Assembly (NCBI GenBank): GCA_937907585.1
Contig: CALCVH010000097.1
Location: 1,469 to 40,037 of the forward strand
DNA length: 38,569 nucleotides
Direction of reading: 5' to 3'
Source: an uncultured Bacillota bacterium
GTDB lineage: Bacteria; Bacillota_I; Bacilli_A; Izemoplasmatales; UBA1188
A program made the position numbers and the translations under genes. This document shows, piece after piece, positions 24,402-33,103 of this stretch. Each line of letters opens with the position of its first letter. Positions within the stretch are counted from its first letter, which is position 1. The notes below the pieces were generated by a model, which was not told the DNA's origin, ran no database searches, and was given only the letters and a program-made list of their open reading frames with translations.

Positions 24402-25431
24402 TGATTTTGATTACTATTTACCTTTAGATTTAATCGCACAAACCCCATTAGATAAAAGAAGCGATTCAAGACTATTATGTTTAAATAAAGATACTGGAGA
24501 AATAGAAGAATCTCACTTTTATAATATTCTTGATTATCTAGACAAGAACTCAGTATTAGTACTAAATAATACTAAAGTAGTACCTGCGAGAATCATAGGG
24601 GAAAAGGAAATTACTAAAGCTAAAATAGAATTATTGATACTAAAAGATTTAGGCGATAATCTATACGAATGTTTAGCGAAGCCACAAAAAAGATTGAAGG
24701 TTGGAACTAAGGTATTCTTTAAGGATGGATTACTAGTAGCGGAAATTAAATCTATTTTAGATGAAGGTATAGTTCACGCTAAATTCATATATGATGGAAT
24801 ATTCTATGAAGTATTAGATAAGGTTGGAGAAGTTCCTCTTCCACCATATATTCATGAAAAATTAAAAAATAAAGATAGATATCAAACTGTCTATTCAAAA
24901 ATAGAAGGATCAAGCGCAGCGCCAACTGCGGGGCTTCATTTTACTAAAGAGCTTCTTGAAAAGGTAAAAGAAAGCGGAATTGAAGTAATAGAAGTTACGC
25001 TCAATATTGGACTTGGCACATTTAGGCCTGTAGTAGTAGATGATGTTGAAAAACATGATATGCATTCAGAAAAGTATCATGTATCTGAATACGCCGCAGA
25101 AAGGCTTAACTTAGCCAAAAAACAAGGAAAGAAAATAATAGCTTTAGGAACAACAAGCCTAAGAACTTTAGAAGCGAACATCACTAAAAATGGATGTTTT
25201 AAAGCTGAAGAAGATGAAACTAAAATATTCATCTATCCTGGATATGAATTTAAAGCGGTAGATGAACTGATAACTAACTTCCACTTACCAAAATCAACTT
25301 TAGTGATGTTAGTTAGCGCTCTAGCTGGGAAGGAAAATATTATGAACGCATATAAATATGCGGTTGATAATAAATTTAGATTCTTCTCATTTGGAGATGC
25401 GATGTATATTCATACGAATCATAAAAAATAA
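24391..25431 (+). CDS. queA: tRNA preQ1(34) S-adenosylmethionine ribosyltransferase-isomerase
   Basis: A 346-aa QueA, which transfers and isomerises the ribosyl part of S-adenosylmethionine onto preQ1 in tRNA position 34 to make epoxyqueuosine. It begins with the family's DFDYYLPLDLIAQTPLDKR and has VLNNTKVVPARI, the signature SSAAPTAGLHFT near residue 170, LNIGLGTFRPV, and the C-terminal NFHLPKSTLVMLVSALAG. Length is normal. It overlaps ruvB by 11 nt and acts after tgt, encoded two genes downstream. Confidence 0.97.
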   Translation: MKTDDFDYYLPLDLIAQTPLDKRSDSRLLCLNKDTGEIEESHFYNILDYLDKNSVLVLNNTKVVPARIIGEKEITKAKIELLILKDLGDNLYECLAKPQKRLKVGTKVFFKDGLLVAEIKSILDEGIVHAKFIYDGIFYEVLDKVGEVPLPPYIHEKLKNKDRYQTVYSKIEGSSAAPTAGLHFTKELLEKVKESGIEVIEVTLNIGLGTFRPVVVDDVEKHDMHSEKYHVSEYAAERLNLAKKQGKKIIALGTTSLRTLEANITKNGCFKAEEDETKIFIYPGYEFKAVDELITNFHLPKSTLVMLVSALAGKENIMNAYKYAVDNKFRFFSFGDAMYIHTNHKK

Positions 25432-25452
25432 TAAATATAGGAGAAACACAAA

Positions 25453-26034
25453 ATGAAAAAAGTATTAGTAGAAACAAGCGCAAGACATGTGCACTTATCA
25501 GAAAAGGAATTCAAATTATTATTTGGAGAAGACGCAAAATTAACAGTTAAGAAAGAATTATCACAACCTGGACAATTTGTATCTTTTGAAAAAGTTAATT
25601 TAGTTGGACCAAAAAAATCTATAAATAACGTATCTATTTTAGGGCCTCTAAGAAAAGAAGCTCAAGTAGAAGTATCATTAACTGACGCAAGAACACTTGG
25701 AATTGACGCTCCAGTTAGAGAATCAGGCGATATAGCAGGTACTCCAGGATTAACTTTAGTTAACGCAGCTGACCCTACAAAAGAATTAGTTTTAGATAAA
25801 GGTGTTATCGTTGCGAAACGTCATATTCACGCTACACCAGAAGACGCTAAAGAATGCGGATTAACTAATGGTGAAATCGTATCAGTAAAGATCGAAACTG
25901 AAGGAAGAAGCTTAATTTTTGGTGATGTAGTAGTTAGAGTTAGAGAAGATTTCGCATGGGCTATGCATATAGATACTGATGAATCTAACGCCGCTAAATG
26001 TGCTGGTGAAGTTTACGGAGAAATTTTAAAATAG
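25453..26034 (+). CDS. pduL: PduL-type phosphate acyltransferase (phosphotransacetylase)
   Basis: A 193-aa protein of the PduL family, which interconverts acyl-CoA and acyl phosphate and is unrelated to Pta. Two tandem half-domains carry the zinc-binding histidine motifs: RHVHLS (about 12-17) and KRHIHATPEDA (about 117-127). The GPLRKEAQVEVSLTDARTLG segment and RESGDIAGTPG are also characteristic. There is no N-terminal targeting peptide and no microcompartment shell gene nearby, so it most likely serves acetyl-CoA to acetate fermentation with an acetate kinase encoded elsewhere (inference). AGGAG lies about 8 nt before the ATG. It is inserted between queA and tgt, which usually adjoin. Confidence 0.9.
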   Translation: MKKVLVETSARHVHLSEKEFKLLFGEDAKLTVKKELSQPGQFVSFEKVNLVGPKKSINNVSILGPLRKEAQVEVSLTDARTLGIDAPVRESGDIAGTPGLTLVNAADPTKELVLDKGVIVAKRHIHATPEDAKECGLTNGEIVSVKIETEGRSLIFGDVVVRVREDFAWAMHIDTDESNAAKCAGEVYGEILK

Positions 26035-26035
26035 T

Positions 26036-27157
26036 ATGGCAGCCTTATCTTTTAAAGTTAAAAAACTTGAAAAGAATACTGGCGCTAGATTATCTACATT
26101 AACTCTTAATGGAAAGACTTTCGAAACTCCAATCTTTATGCCTGTTGGCACTAAAGGGGATGTGAAGACTTTAGAAAATTCGGAAGTTAAAGAAGTTTCT
26201 GATGGTTTAATACTAGGAAACACTTATCATTTATGGTTATCACCTGGAACTGATATTTTAGATAAGACAAATGGATTAAGAGGATTCAATAAATGGGATG
26301 GTGCTTTATTAACTGATAGTGGAGGATATCAGGTTTTTTCCTTATCTGATACTAGAAAGATAACTGAAGAAGGAGTTACATTTAAGCACTATAAGAATGG
26401 CTCAAAACTATTCTTATCTCCAGAACTATCTATAAAGATTCAAAATTCAATTGGTGCGGATATCATAATGAGTTTTGATGAATGTCCTCCATTTGACGCA
26501 TCATATGACTATATGAAAAAGTCGGTTGAAAGAACTATTCGTTGGGCTAAAAGAGGATATGATGCGCACAATAAAAAAGACACACAGGCTCTATTTGGAA
26601 TAGTTCAGGGTGGACCATATAACGATTTAAGAAAATACGCTATTGATGAACTTGAAAAGATCGATTTTCCTGGTTATTCAATAGGCGGATTATCAGTAGG
26701 CGAATCGAAGGAAGAAAGGCTAGAATCTTTAAAATATTTAAAGACGATAATGCCAGAAAATAAACCTAGATATCTAATGGGAGTTGGAACTCCTGATGAT
26801 ATATTAAATGGTGTTGAAAATGGAATCGACATGTTCGATTGCGTTGAACCTACAAGGATTGCGAGACATGGTGTTGCGATGACATCACTTGGACGCATAA
26901 ATATCAAAAACAAATGCTATGAAGAAGATTTTAACGGATTAGATCCTAATTGTGATTGTAAAGTTTGTAAGAACTATTCAAGAAGCTATATTAGGCATCT
27001 ATTCCGTGAAGAAGAAATATTATCATATAGATTTATTTCTTATCACAATCTTTATTTTCTAAAAACTCTAATGTACAATATTAGAGAAGCAATCAAAAAT
27101 GATACATTTTTAGAATTTAAAGAAGATTTCTTAAAAAAATATAATCAAGGTAAGTGA
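26036..27157 (+). CDS. tgt: tRNA-guanine transglycosylase
   Basis: A 373-aa bacterial Tgt that exchanges guanine 34 of GUN tRNAs for preQ1, the step before QueA. Visible motifs: LILGNTYHLWLSPG, LTDSGGYQVFSLS with the catalytic Asp region (about 88-100), SFDECPPF, FGIVQGG, the GGLSVGE loop, FDCVEPTR with the nucleophile Asp (about 264), and the zinc site C-x-C-x2-C (NCDCKVC, about 305-311) with a later His. Length is normal. The start is 1 nt after the pduL stop. Confidence 0.97.
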   Translation: MAALSFKVKKLEKNTGARLSTLTLNGKTFETPIFMPVGTKGDVKTLENSEVKEVSDGLILGNTYHLWLSPGTDILDKTNGLRGFNKWDGALLTDSGGYQVFSLSDTRKITEEGVTFKHYKNGSKLFLSPELSIKIQNSIGADIIMSFDECPPFDASYDYMKKSVERTIRWAKRGYDAHNKKDTQALFGIVQGGPYNDLRKYAIDELEKIDFPGYSIGGLSVGESKEERLESLKYLKTIMPENKPRYLMGVGTPDDILNGVENGIDMFDCVEPTRIARHGVAMTSLGRINIKNKCYEEDFNGLDPNCDCKVCKNYSRSYIRHLFREEEILSYRFISYHNLYFLKTLMYNIREAIKNDTFLEFKEDFLKKYNQGK

Positions 27158-27167
27158 GGTATAGAAA

Positions 27168-28337
27168 ATGTTTAGTGAAGATGATCAATACACTGAGAAG
27201 GCCGTCATTAAAGTTATAGGCGCAGGTGGCGGTGGATGTAACGCTATCGATAGAATGATAGAAAACGGAGTTAGTGGCGTTGAATTTATTTCTGTAAATA
27301 CCGATTCACAAGCCTTAAGAAAATCAAAAGCGCAAACTAAAATCCTAATCGGTAAAGCAACGACTGGAGGACTTGGCGCTGGCGCTAAACCTGAAGTTGG
27401 TAGACAAGCCGCTTTAGAACAGGAAGATGAAATTAGAGAAAATCTATCTGGCGCAAACATGGTATTTATTACCGCAGGTATGGGCGGTGGAACAGGATCT
27501 GGCGCAGCTCCAGTTATCGCATCTATCGCAAGAGACATGAAATGCCTAACTATAGGTGTTGTGACTAAGCCATTCTCATTTGAAGGAAAACAAAGAATGG
27601 TTCAAGCTTTAAACGCTATTGAAGAATTTAAACAACATGTTGACGCATTAATCGTTATTCCAAACGATAGATTATTACAGATTACTGGTAGATTTACTCC
27701 ATATCTTGATGCGTTTAGAATGGCTGATAACGTTTTAAGACAAGCGGTTCAAGGTATCACTGAAATAATTGATACAAACGGTGTTATCAACGTTGACTTT
27801 GCGGATGTAAGAACGGTTCTTTCTAATAGAGGTACAGCGTTAATGGGTATTGGTATCGCTAAAGGTGAAACTAGAACTAAAGACGCTGCGCAGCTTGCGA
27901 TCAAGTCATCGCTCCTTGAAACATCTATTAATGGCGCAACTCAAGCGATTGTAAATATTACATCTAGTGTTTCAGCGTCTCTATTTGATATCAATGAAAT
28001 CATAAAAGAGATTAAAGATGCGACATCTACTGAGCTCAATTTAATCTATGGTTGCGCAATCAACCCTGATTTAGGTGATGAAATAGTAGTTACAGTTATT
28101 GCGACTGGTTTTGAAAATGATCCATTAAAGAATATCCCAATCAGTCCAAAAGATGAAATTGAAGATGAGGATGATGAAGAAACAGAACTTGAAAAAGAAT
28201 ATTTAGATCCAAAATCATCTAAAAAAGAAAAAACTAAAAAGGAATCTATCTTCTCTGGATTAAAGAAGAAACCTAAAACTCCTAAATCAAAAGAAAAACA
28301 AACTGATGTGGTAGTTCCACCATGGCTTCAAAAATGA
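27168..28337 (+). CDS. ftsZ: Cell division GTPase FtsZ
   Basis: A 389-aa tubulin homologue that forms the division ring. Seen are IGAGGGGCNAIDRM near residue 17, the tubulin signature GMGGGTGSGAAP near 105-116, and NVDFADV as T7-loop-type sequence near 207. After about residue 325 comes a charged Lys/Glu linker, ending in VVVPPWLQK, the C-terminal peptide that binds FtsA or SepF. GAGG precedes the ATG. It does not sit in a division/cell-wall cluster with ftsA, but in a run with tgt and surE, 10 nt after tgt. The organism therefore divides by an FtsZ ring. Confidence 0.97.
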   Translation: MFSEDDQYTEKAVIKVIGAGGGGCNAIDRMIENGVSGVEFISVNTDSQALRKSKAQTKILIGKATTGGLGAGAKPEVGRQAALEQEDEIRENLSGANMVFITAGMGGGTGSGAAPVIASIARDMKCLTIGVVTKPFSFEGKQRMVQALNAIEEFKQHVDALIVIPNDRLLQITGRFTPYLDAFRMADNVLRQAVQGITEIIDTNGVINVDFADVRTVLSNRGTALMGIGIAKGETRTKDAAQLAIKSSLLETSINGATQAIVNITSSVSASLFDINEIIKEIKDATSTELNLIYGCAINPDLGDEIVVTVIATGFENDPLKNIPISPKDEIEDEDDEETELEKEYLDPKSSKKEKTKKESIFSGLKKKPKTPKSKEKQTDVVVPPWLQK

Positions 28338-29056
28338 TGAAAATACTACTTTCAAATGACGACGGATACAAATCTGGTCGTCTTTTAATGTTAAAAGATA
28401 TATTGTCTTTATATGGAGATGTCTATGTATCAGCGCCATATAAAGAAGCTAGCGGTTCATCAGTTTCTTTATCTCTACATAATAAAATCAAATATAAAGT
28501 AATCGATAAGAATATATTAGCGATAAAAGGAACTCCTGCTGATTCAGTAGCGTGCGGTATCAGTTATTTTAAAGATGTAGATTTTGATTTGGTTGTGACA
28601 GGCATAAATTATGGCTATAACGCATCAAAAGATACTCTATTTTCTGGAACTGTAGGCGCCGCAATTATAGGATCGTTAAATAATATAAAAACAATCGCTT
28701 TATCTTCATATCATAAAGAAGATGAATATTTAGAAAATAAAACTAAAGAGATACTAGAATATGTCTTTAAAAATAAACTTCTTGATATTGCGCCACTACT
28801 AAATATTAATATTCCTAATGGAATTCCTAAAGGAATAAAAGTCGCTAAATTAAGCACTTCACTAAAAGGCGACTACGTAATCGATACTTTAAAAGAATTT
28901 GAACACGCAAGAGACATATCCAAAATGGATTATTGTGAGAATTCAGATATAAAACTACTAATGGATGGATACTATACTATAACTGCGTTAAAGCCTTCAT
29001 TTATAGACGAAGATAAAAACCATAAGTTACAAGAGGTTTTAAATAATGGAAATTGA
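28334..29056 (+). CDS. surE: 5'-nucleotidase SurE
   Basis: A 240-aa SurE, a metal-dependent nucleoside 5'-monophosphatase. The N-terminus MMKILLSNDDG contains the metal-binding Asp-Asp pair. It is followed by SAPYKEASGSSVSLS (metal Ser), KGTPADSVACG, and GINYGYNASKDTLFSGTVGAAI (metal Asn and the conserved Ser/Gly loop). I chose ATG 28334, overlapping the ftsZ stop as ATGA, because SurE proteins begin right at this strand. An in-frame ATG at 28322 would add four residues. There is no Shine-Dalgarno, so coupling with ftsZ is likely. Confidence 0.92.
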   Translation: MMKILLSNDDGYKSGRLLMLKDILSLYGDVYVSAPYKEASGSSVSLSLHNKIKYKVIDKNILAIKGTPADSVACGISYFKDVDFDLVVTGINYGYNASKDTLFSGTVGAAIIGSLNNIKTIALSSYHKEDEYLENKTKEILEYVFKNKLLDIAPLLNINIPNGIPKGIKVAKLSTSLKGDYVIDTLKEFEHARDISKMDYCENSDIKLLMDGYYTITALKPSFIDEDKNHKLQEVLNNGN

Positions 29057-29852
29057 TTATTGTTTCCATACTCATACATTTAGATGCGGTCACGCACAAG
29101 GGCTAGATGAAGAGTATGTATTAGAGGCTATTAAAAACGGAATAAAAGTACTTGGTTTCTCTGACCATGTTATGATACCTAATTTTAAGGATAAAGGTGA
29201 ACTTTATAATCCATCTATTAGAAAACATGGGGTTAGGGGAGATTATGATGTCTTTTTTAACGATTACATAGATTCAATAAATAAACTAAAAGAAAAATAT
29301 AAAGATATAATTGAAATCCATTTAGGATTCGAAGCTGAATACGCTATAGAATATGAAAATTACTATAGAAGTTTACTAGATTCTAAAAAAATAGAATATT
29401 TAATTCAAGGTCAACATTTTCATTCTTTTGATGGTAATTTCGTACACTATAGTTCTTTAGATTTTGAAAAGGCTATTGAAATATATATTGATGATGTAAT
29501 CCAAGGGATGTCATCAGGATTATTTAAATATTTAGCTCATCCAGATATATTCTCATTATGGTATGGCTCAAATGAACCTAGATATGAAGAATTTTCAAGA
29601 AGAATAATTGAATCAGCGATTAAATATGATATTCCTCTTGAAATAAATCTAGGTGGTAGAAGAAGAAGAGAAGATGAATCTCATCTATACGCTAATAGAA
29701 AATTCTTTGAAATAGTCGGAGAATATAAGAATAATAAAGTGATTATAGGCTGTGACGCCCATAATCCACTTGAACTATCAAAATCTGATATAAAATACGC
29801 AAAAAAGCTTATAGCGGACTATAAGCTTAATGAAATAACTAGAATACTATAA
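29046..29852 (+). CDS. PHP-domain phosphoesterase, histidinol-phosphatase (HisJ/HisK) type
   Basis: A 268-aa PHP-fold metal-dependent phosphoesterase. Metal-binding motifs: CFHTHTFRCGHAQG (His-x-His, about 6-19), GFSDHVMIP (about 37-45), GFEAEY (about 99-104), QGQHFH, LAHPDIF and GCDAHNP near the end. The layout matches HisK-type histidinol-phosphatases, but no other histidine gene is nearby and PHP proteins vary in substrate, so I leave the symbol empty. It overlaps surE by 11 nt and ends 2 nt from the convergent rnhC with no terminator between. Confidence 0.85.
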   Translation: MEIDYCFHTHTFRCGHAQGLDEEYVLEAIKNGIKVLGFSDHVMIPNFKDKGELYNPSIRKHGVRGDYDVFFNDYIDSINKLKEKYKDIIEIHLGFEAEYAIEYENYYRSLLDSKKIEYLIQGQHFHSFDGNFVHYSSLDFEKAIEIYIDDVIQGMSSGLFKYLAHPDIFSLWYGSNEPRYEEFSRRIIESAIKYDIPLEINLGGRRRREDESHLYANRKFFEIVGEYKNNKVIIGCDAHNPLELSKSDIKYAKKLIADYKLNEITRIL

Positions 29853-29854
29853 TA

Positions 29855-30700
29855 TTATTTAAAATTCTTAAAATTTAATTTTGCGATATGATATAGAATA
29901 TCATGTTTACCATCAAGTTTGATTCTTTCTATCATTTCTTGGGCTGGTTCGCCGCTACCTTTAGGCAATATATATCCATATATTTTATTTAATCTTTCAA
30001 ATTCTTTAATTAGATAATATCTTGCGATAATGGATGATGATGCGACTGCGATAGATTTCGATTCACCTTTAGTTTCGAATTTGATATTCTTAAATGCGTT
30101 ACTGCCTAAATAACTATAATAGTTTTCGATGCTTGAGAATTGATCTAGACAAACATAATCATAATCTACTTTACTTGTTAATTTTATTATGTTTGAATTA
30201 TGCAGCTTCGCTTTCATTGCGTTAAGATTAATTCTATCTATATTATCGTTATATACTTCGTTTCTACAAATCGAAACTTGATGTTTAAAATTATTAATAA
30301 TCTTTGGCGCAATAGTTAATATCTTATCATCACTTAATTCTTTAGAATCTCTAACGCCTAAAGATTTTAAATATGAAACTTTATCGACTTCTACAAACAC
30401 GCTAGCGCATACGATAGGTCCAAAAGAATCACCTGTTCCTACTTCATCAGCGCCTATCGTATTATAGTTATCATAATTAATATCATTAAAACTTGAGGCT
30501 TCTTTCTCATCAAGGTATTTAGAAAAATCTTCTAAATTGTTTCCTTGAATAGTGATTGTACCAGTATTAAATATAGAAATAGTCGCTCCATTAACTTTAA
30601 AATAATGAGCGATATAATCACTTGGTGGAGTTAATTCATACTGTTTATATTTATCTATAAACTCTTTAATTTCTTCACTATTCAATACTTTCTTAGTCAT
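29855..30700 (-). CDS. rnhC: Ribonuclease HIII
   Basis: A 281-aa RNase HIII, which cuts RNA in RNA/DNA hybrids. The N-terminal 75 residues form the TBP-like substrate-binding domain typical of HIII (FKVNGATISIFNTGTITIQG). The catalytic domain starts with GADEVGTGDSFGP (about 94-106, the Asp-Glu pair). It continues with SLGVRDSKELSD and YVCLDQF carrying the third acidic residue. The TBP-like domain separates it from RNase HII. The -10 TATAAT ends 6 nt before the ATG, which implies a leaderless mRNA. It diverges from mutS2, a common rnhC neighbour in Firmicutes. Confidence 0.95.
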   Translation of the reverse strand: MTKKVLNSEEIKEFIDKYKQYELTPPSDYIAHYFKVNGATISIFNTGTITIQGNNLEDFSKYLDEKEASSFNDINYDNYNTIGADEVGTGDSFGPIVCASVFVEVDKVSYLKSLGVRDSKELSDDKILTIAPKIINNFKHQVSICRNEVYNDNIDRINLNAMKAKLHNSNIIKLTSKVDYDYVCLDQFSSIENYYSYLGSNAFKNIKFETKGESKSIAVASSSIIARYYLIKEFERLNKIYGYILPKGSGEPAQEMIERIKLDGKHDILYHIAKLNFKNFK

Positions 30701-30706
30701 ATTTAA

Positions 30707-30715
30707 ATTATACCA
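30707..30715 (-). promoter_or_regulatory. Extended -10 promoter of rnhC, leaderless
   Basis: On the minus strand TGGTATAAT (30715-30707), then 6 nt, then ATG at 30700. Transcription should begin at the start codon. The -35 is weak (TTAATT, 30734-30729, spacer 16). Confidence 0.75.
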
Positions 30716-30719
30716 TAAT

Positions 30720-30748
30720 TTGTTAGTTAATTAATTAGATGATATAAT
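30720..30748 (+). promoter_or_regulatory. Promoter of the mutS2 operon
   Basis: TTGTTA (30720-30725), a 17-bp spacer, and extended -10 TGATATAAT (TATAAT 30743-30748). It is interleaved with the rnhC promoter in a 66-bp divergent region. The leader is about 12 nt with a weak AGGAT RBS. Confidence 0.75.
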
Positions 30749-30766
30749 TTTGTTAGGATAGAATAT

Positions 30767-33103
30767 ATGTTTGAACTAAAACTTCTTGAATTTAAAAAAA
30801 TCATAGATAATTTAATTATGTTCTCTAAACTAGAAATCACAAAAGAGAACTTTTTGAAGCTTGTTCCATCAACTGATGAAGAATTAATAAAGGATAGATT
30901 GAATGAAGCTAGTGACGCTAAAAATATACTCTATAGATTTGGCGAATTAGAACTATATCCATATAATTTAGAACATATTATTGAAAGATTAAGAATAGAA
31001 GCACCATTAAGCATTAACGAGTTTTTAGAAATAAATAAACTTATAATGAACGTATCTATAGTTAATAACTATTTTAAAGGAAAGGATGCGTTAAAAGAAG
31101 ATTTTCCATATCTATCTAAATATGTATCTAAATTAGTAAGTTTAAAAGAAACTAAAGATTTAATTGATAACGTATTAGATTTTGAAGGAAATGTAGTTGA
31201 TAACGCATCAATTGAATTATTAAGAATTAGAAAGACTATTAGAACTCTAGAAAATGAACAAAATTCTAAATATAATTCAATCCTTAAAGATCAAGCATCT
31301 ATTCTAACTGAATCTATTATAACTATACGTAATGGTCATAAAGTTATTCCTGTTAAATCTGAATATAAAAATAGAATTAAAGGAATAATATATGATGAAT
31401 CATCATCTGGTCAAACTATATATATTGAACCATACGCTATATCAGAAATACAAAATAAGATAACAATTTTAAGAAATCAAGAAGAAACTGAAATACAAAA
31501 GATTCTATTAAAGTTATCATATGAAGTATCTAGCCACTATGAAGAAATAAATATAGATCATCAAGTAATATTATCTTTAGATGAGGTTTTTTCAAGAGGA
31601 GCTTACGCTAAATCAATTGATGGAATAATGCCTATAATATCTAATAGAATTGATTATATTAACGCATATCATCCATTAATTAATAGAGATGTATGCGTTC
31701 CTAATAGTGTGCTTCTTGAACCTAATAAAAAGACAATGATTATAACTGGTCCTAATACAGGTGGTAAAACTGTTGTGTTAAAAACGGTAGGATTATTATC
31801 TATCATGTTACAATCTGGATTATTAATTCCTGTAAAAGAAGGATCAAGCGCAACTATCTTTAATTCGATATACGCAGATATTGGTGATGAACAATCTATT
31901 GAACAATCATTATCAACATTCTCATCTCATATGAAAAGAATATCAAATATAGTTAGTGATATCACTGACCATTCTTTAGTATTATTTGATGAACTTGGAA
32001 GTGGAACAGACCCTAAAGAAGGTGCGTCCCTCGCTATTGCGATATTAGATTATATTAGATCTAAAGATATCTATTCAATTACCACAACTCATTATCCAGA
32101 ATTAAAACTATACGCATATAAGAATCTTGATACAATTAACGCATCAGTAGAATTTGATGTAGATACACTTAAGCCAACATATAAACTTTTAACTGGTGTA
32201 TCAGGCGGATCTAATGCGTTCTTAATATCTGAAAGATTAGGATTAAATAAAGGAATAATCGAAAACGCTAAAAATATCAACTTAGATTTTAAATCGGATA
32301 CATCAGATTTAATTAAGAATCTAGAAATTAACTCTAAGGAAGTTTTAAAATTAAAAGAGGAATACGAAACTAAACTAGAAGAAGTTAACAATAGATATAG
32401 AGAAAATAAATTATATCTCAAGAAAGAAAGAGAAAAACTAAATAAGAGATATGATGAAATAGAAAAAGAAAGAATAAAGATTCTTGAATCTGCGCAAGAT
32501 GAAGGAAATGAACTTCTTGATGAGATTAAAGAATTAAAGAAAGATATATTAAATAAAAAAGAAATCAAAGATGATAGAATCGCTAAACTGAGAGGAGATA
32601 TTAATTCTTTATATAAAGAAAGAGTAATTAAGAAGAAAAAACCTAAAGGTGATATTCATGTTGGTGACAGTGTTAATGTTATAGAATATAACTTAATTGG
32701 AACTGTCACAAACATTAAAAATAATAAATATACTGTACAAATGGGCTCTTTATCTCAAACATTCGATAAAGAAGATTTAGAATTAGTAGAAGTTATCGAT
32801 TATTCAAAGAATATAAATTCTCAATCTAAAAAGAATAGTAATTCAGTATTAAAAACTAATGTATCTTCTAGACTAGATTTAAGAGGCATGAGATTCGAAG
32901 AAGCGAGTGAAGCATTAGATAAATTTATCGATGATGCGGTATACGCTAATTTAGAACATGTCGAAGTAATCCATGGTTTTGGAACACTAGTGTTAAGAAA
33001 TATGGTTATTGATTACTGTAAGAAACACAAAGAGATAAAATCGTTTAGAAGCGGTGAAGAACATGAAGGAGGTCGCGGTGTAACCGTGATTAACTTAAAA
33101 TAA
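30767..33103 (+). CDS. mutS2: MutS2 family ATPase with Smr domain
   Basis: A 778-aa MutS2. Order: lever/clamp coiled-coil region (about 1-300), ABC-type ATPase with Walker A TGPNTGGKTVVLKT (about 327-340) and Walker B LVLFDELGSGTDP (about 404-416), THYPELK switch, a long charged coiled coil (about 510-620), a KOW-like segment (about 628-660), and the C-terminal Smr nuclease domain (about 700-778) with LDLRGMR and HGFGTLVLR. It lacks the mismatch-recognition domain of MutS. In Firmicutes, MutS2 limits recombination or rescues collided ribosomes. Length is normal. It is followed directly by truB (1-nt overlap). Confidence 0.95.
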   Translation: MFELKLLEFKKIIDNLIMFSKLEITKENFLKLVPSTDEELIKDRLNEASDAKNILYRFGELELYPYNLEHIIERLRIEAPLSINEFLEINKLIMNVSIVNNYFKGKDALKEDFPYLSKYVSKLVSLKETKDLIDNVLDFEGNVVDNASIELLRIRKTIRTLENEQNSKYNSILKDQASILTESIITIRNGHKVIPVKSEYKNRIKGIIYDESSSGQTIYIEPYAISEIQNKITILRNQEETEIQKILLKLSYEVSSHYEEINIDHQVILSLDEVFSRGAYAKSIDGIMPIISNRIDYINAYHPLINRDVCVPNSVLLEPNKKTMIITGPNTGGKTVVLKTVGLLSIMLQSGLLIPVKEGSSATIFNSIYADIGDEQSIEQSLSTFSSHMKRISNIVSDITDHSLVLFDELGSGTDPKEGASLAIAILDYIRSKDIYSITTTHYPELKLYAYKNLDTINASVEFDVDTLKPTYKLLTGVSGGSNAFLISERLGLNKGIIENAKNINLDFKSDTSDLIKNLEINSKEVLKLKEEYETKLEEVNNRYRENKLYLKKEREKLNKRYDEIEKERIKILESAQDEGNELLDEIKELKKDILNKKEIKDDRIAKLRGDINSLYKERVIKKKKPKGDIHVGDSVNVIEYNLIGTVTNIKNNKYTVQMGSLSQTFDKEDLELVEVIDYSKNINSQSKKNSNSVLKTNVSSRLDLRGMRFEEASEALDKFIDDAVYANLEHVEVIHGFGTLVLRNMVIDYCKKHKEIKSFRSGEEHEGGRGVTVINLK

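Noticed and set aside
28322..28333. ATG 28322 as start of surE
   Set aside because: It adds four residues before the conserved KILLSNDDG strand; the ATGA overlap at 28334 is the more usual arrangement.
32092..32568. 158-aa minus-strand open frame within mutS2
   Set aside because: Complement of the Lys/Glu-rich coiled-coil part of mutS2; no RBS, no recognisable family.
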